NCBI GenBank assembly: GCA_028066055.1
Contig: JALCBY010000003.1
Location: 156,874-220,873 of the forward strand
DNA length: 64,000 nt
Source of the DNA: Hyphomicrobiaceae bacterium
GTDB lineage: Bacteria; Pseudomonadota; Alphaproteobacteria; Rhizobiales; Methyloligellaceae
Direction of reading: 5' to 3'
Shown: one piece after another, positions 62,140 to 64,000 of the stretch
Position numbering within the stretch: the first letter of the stretch is position 1
Layout: each line of letters begins with the position of its first letter
Made by a program: the position numbers and the translations under genes
The notes under the pieces: generated by a model
What the model saw: only the letters and a program-made list of their open reading frames with translations
What the model was told of the DNA's origin: nothing
The model's database searches: none

Positions 62140-63083
62140 TGGCAGTTCTTCTGGTCGCCGAGCACGATAACTCGGCGTTGAATTCGGCAACGAACAAAGC
62201 CATGAGCGCCGCCCGGGCGATCGACGGTGACGTTCATATTCTTGTCGCCGGCAGTGGATGTTCGGCGGTGGCGGACGAAGCGGCCAAGATCGAAGGCGCT
62301 GCGAAAGTTCTTCTCGCCGATGCACCGCAGCTTGAGCATCATCTGGCTGAGGAAATGGCCGCCCTGCTCGAACCGCTCGCGAAACAGTATTCTGCAATCC
62401 TCGCGCCGGCGACGACGAACGGCAAAAACTACATGCCCCGCCTCGCGGCGCTGCTCGATGTGGCGCAGGTCTCGGACATTATCGCGGTCAAGGCACCGGA
62501 TACGTTCGAGCGTCCGATTTACGCAGGGAATGCCATACAGACCGTACAGTCCGCAGATCCGATAAAGGTCATCACCGTGCGGACGACCGCCTTTCCCGAG
62601 GCCGGAGAAGGAGGATCCGCAGCAGTTGAGACGATTGAGGCGCCGGGCGCCGCAGCACTGTCATCATTTGGCGGTGAGGAGCTTTCCGAGTCGGACCGGC
62701 CGGAACTTGCTTCCGCCAAGGTCGTCGTGTCGGGCGGTCGTGCGCTCGGTTCTTCGGAAAATTTTGAAAAATTCATCGAACCGCTCGCGGGCCAGTTGAA
62801 TGCGGCGGTGGGCGCCAGTCGCGCGGCGGTCGACGCGGGCTATGTCCCGAATGACTATCAGGTCGGCCAGACGGGCAAGGTGGTTGCACCCGAACTCTAC
62901 ATTGCCATCGGTATTTCGGGTGCGATCCAGCACCTTGCCGGCATGAAGGACTCCAAGGTCATTGTTGCGATCAACAAGGATGAAGAAGCGCCGATTTTCC
63001 AGCTCGCGGACTATGGGCTCGTCGGCGATCTGTTCGAAATTCTGCCTGAACTTCAGTCCGAACTGCAAAAGGCATCGGGCTAG
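62139..63083 (+). CDS. etfA: Electron transfer flavoprotein alpha subunit
   Basis: The 314 residues end in the FAD-binding domain of Etf[61 protein letters not shown] and [20 protein letters not shown]. The start overlaps the etfB stop by one base (TGATG), giving coupled translation. Together with the downstream 3-hydroxybutyryl-CoA dehydrogenase this forms a fatty-acid/butyrate oxidation unit. Confidence 0.97.
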   Translation: MAVLLVAEHDNSALNSATNKAMSAARAIDGDVHILVAGSGCSAVADEAAKIEGAAKVLLADAPQLEHHLAEEMAALLEPLAKQYSAILAPATTNGKNYMPRLAALLDVAQVSDIIAVKAPDTFERPIYAGNAIQTVQSADPIKVITVRTTAFPEAGEGGSAAVETIEAPGAAALSSFGGEELSESDRPELASAKVVVSGGRALGSSENFEKFIEPLAGQLNAAVGASRAAVDAGYVPNDYQVGQTGKVVAPELYIAIGISGAIQHLAGMKDSKVIVAINKDEEAPIFQLADYGLVGDLFEILPELQSELQKASG

Positions 63084-63128
63084 CCCCTAACACCGACACC
63101 TGGATATCGGAATCGAGAGCAAACCAAG

Positions 63129-64000
63129 ATGAGCATCAAGAAAGTAGGCGTCATCGGCGCGGGTCAGATGGGCAACGGCATTGCCCACGTGATTGCGCTT
63201 GCCGGATACGACGTTTTGTTGAACGACATCGATGCCGAACGCATCGATCAGGCGCTTGCCACGATCAATGGCAATATGTCGCGGCAGGTCGCGTCCGGGA
63301 AGATAAAGGACGCGGACAAAGACGGTGCGCTTGGGCGCATCGGCAAGGCGGAAAATCTGGAAAACCTTGGTGACGTGGACCTGGTCATCGAGGCCGCGAC
63401 GGAGAATGAGGAAACCAAGCTCAAGATCTTTTCCGAGCTGTGCAAGGTGGTGAATGCGGAGACGATGCTCGCCACCAACACCTCCTCCATCTCCATTACC
63501 CGTCTGGCTGCGGCAACCGACCGGCCGGAAAAATTCATCGGCATGCATTTCATGAATCCGGTTCCGGTGATGGAACTGGTCGAAATGATCCGCGGCATCG
63601 CCACCGAAGACGGAACCTTCACCGAGGCCAACGCGTTCGTGAAGTCGCTCGGCAAGACGATTGCCGTGTCGGAGGATTTCCCGGCCTTTATGGTCAATCG
63701 CATCCTGCTGCCGATGATCAACGAAGCCGTCTACACGCTCTACGAAGGTGTCGGAAATGTCGAGGCCATCGACACCGCCATGCGTCTCGGCGCGCGCCAT
63801 CCCATGGGACCACTGCAGTTGGCGGACTTTATCGGTCTCGATACGTGCTTGTCGGTCATGCAGGTTCTCTATGAAGGGTTGGCGGATTCGAAATACCGTC
63901 CCTGTCCGCTCCTGGTGAAATATGTCGAGGCCGGCTGGTTGGGGCGGAAGACCAATCGTGGCTTCTATGACTATCGCGGAGACGAGCCGGTTCCGACGCG
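63129..64000 (+). CDS. hbd: 3-hydroxybutyryl-CoA dehydrogenase, running off the window end
   Basis: The frame from ATG 63129 is open to the last base (290 codons), close to the usual full length of about 292. It shows the NAD loop VGVIGAGQMGNGIAHVIALA, VIEAATENEETKLKIFSEL, TNTSSISIT and catalytic GMHFMNPVPVMELVEMI (His), then DFPAFMVNRILLPMINEAVY and the C-terminal GLGRKTNRGFY-like WLGRKTNRGFYDY. It oxidises 3-hydroxybutyryl-CoA to acetoacetyl-CoA with NAD+. It sits 45 bases after etfA and is likely co-transcribed. Confidence 0.95.
   Translation, partial: MSIKKVGVIGAGQMGNGIAHVIALAGYDVLLNDIDAERIDQALATINGNMSRQVASGKIKDADKDGALGRIGKAENLENLGDVDLVIEAATENEETKLKIFSELCKVVNAETMLATNTSSISITRLAAATDRPEKFIGMHFMNPVPVMELVEMIRGIATEDGTFTEANAFVKSLGKTIAVSEDFPAFMVNRILLPMINEAVYTLYEGVGNVEAIDTAMRLGARHPMGPLQLADFIGLDTCLSVMQVLYEGLADSKYRPCPLLVKYVEAGWLGRKTNRGFYDYRGDEPVPT

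Noticed and set aside
61132..62397. A 421-codon minus-strand open frame
   Set aside because: It spans the rhomboid 2 end and etfB/etfA antisense; no motif, and the plus-strand genes are certain.

Overview
The window is GC-rich chromosomal DNA from an alphaproteobacterium, most likely of the Hyphomicrobiales (Rhizobiales). Indicators are an IalB-family protein before rlmN, an LDH-type mdh followed by sucC-sucD-sucA-sucB-lpd, a HIG1 twin-membrane protein with a PduO-type adenosyltransferase before etfB-etfA-3-hydroxybutyryl-CoA dehydrogenase, and DUF2244/DUF1127 proteins beside nth. No rRNA, tRNA, CRISPR array, phage or insertion sequence was found. The assignment rests on gene content and order only.

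Layout. 1-1.8 kb: IalB tail, rlmN and a membrane protein. 1.8-6.2 kb: a compact leftward four-gene operon (membrane-anchored glutamate-synthase-like FMN enzyme, TPP-dependent enzyme, carboxymuconolactone-decarboxylase-like protein, DUF2938) of unknown pathway. 6.3-12.5 kb: accessory genes (LysE exporter, secreted phosphoesterase, 2-hydroxychromene-2-carboxylate isomerase, LysR regulator, MAPEG protein, TPR-sulfotransferase). 12.6-17.7 kb: argG, a Fic toxin with a small overlapping upstream antitoxin-like gene, typA, GNAT. 17.8-23.1 kb: a broken MetE-like fragment, then a TRAP transporter whose two membrane subunits are both oversized. 23.3-33.4 kb: a GGDEF-EAL protein, dapB, gpmA, an AraC/O6-alkylguanine methyltransferase fusion, nth, a LysR regulator, an EI24 membrane protein and adenosine kinase. 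33.6-39.6 kb: an outer-membrane barrel protein with a clear terminator, a 59-residue secreted protein, an amidohydrolase, GNAT, MFS, and a DUF7662/PIN pair.

39.6-53.5 kb: zapE and the TCA block (mdh, sucC, sucD, sucA, sucB, lpd). Between zapE and mdh lies a tricarballylate-type module (GntR regulator, TcuA-like flavoprotein, TcuB-like membrane Fe-S protein). It is flanked by debris: a decayed reverse-strand flavoprotein remnant next to zapE, and a second diverged copy of the zapE 3' end directly in front of tcuA. This is the clearest evidence of insertion or recombination in the window. After lpd comes a MAPEG gene cut by an in-frame stop.

54-64 kb: VOC protein, secreted barrel-like protein, two SDRs, GST, a DUF899-ArsR-AHSA1 operon behind a palindrome-rich promoter, two tandem intact rhomboid proteases, etfBA, and a 3-hydroxybutyryl-CoA dehydrogenase running off the end. 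The best leads for something new are the Fic module, the coiled-coil-tailed TRAP permease, the 1.8-6.2 kb operon and the zapE-mdh junction.
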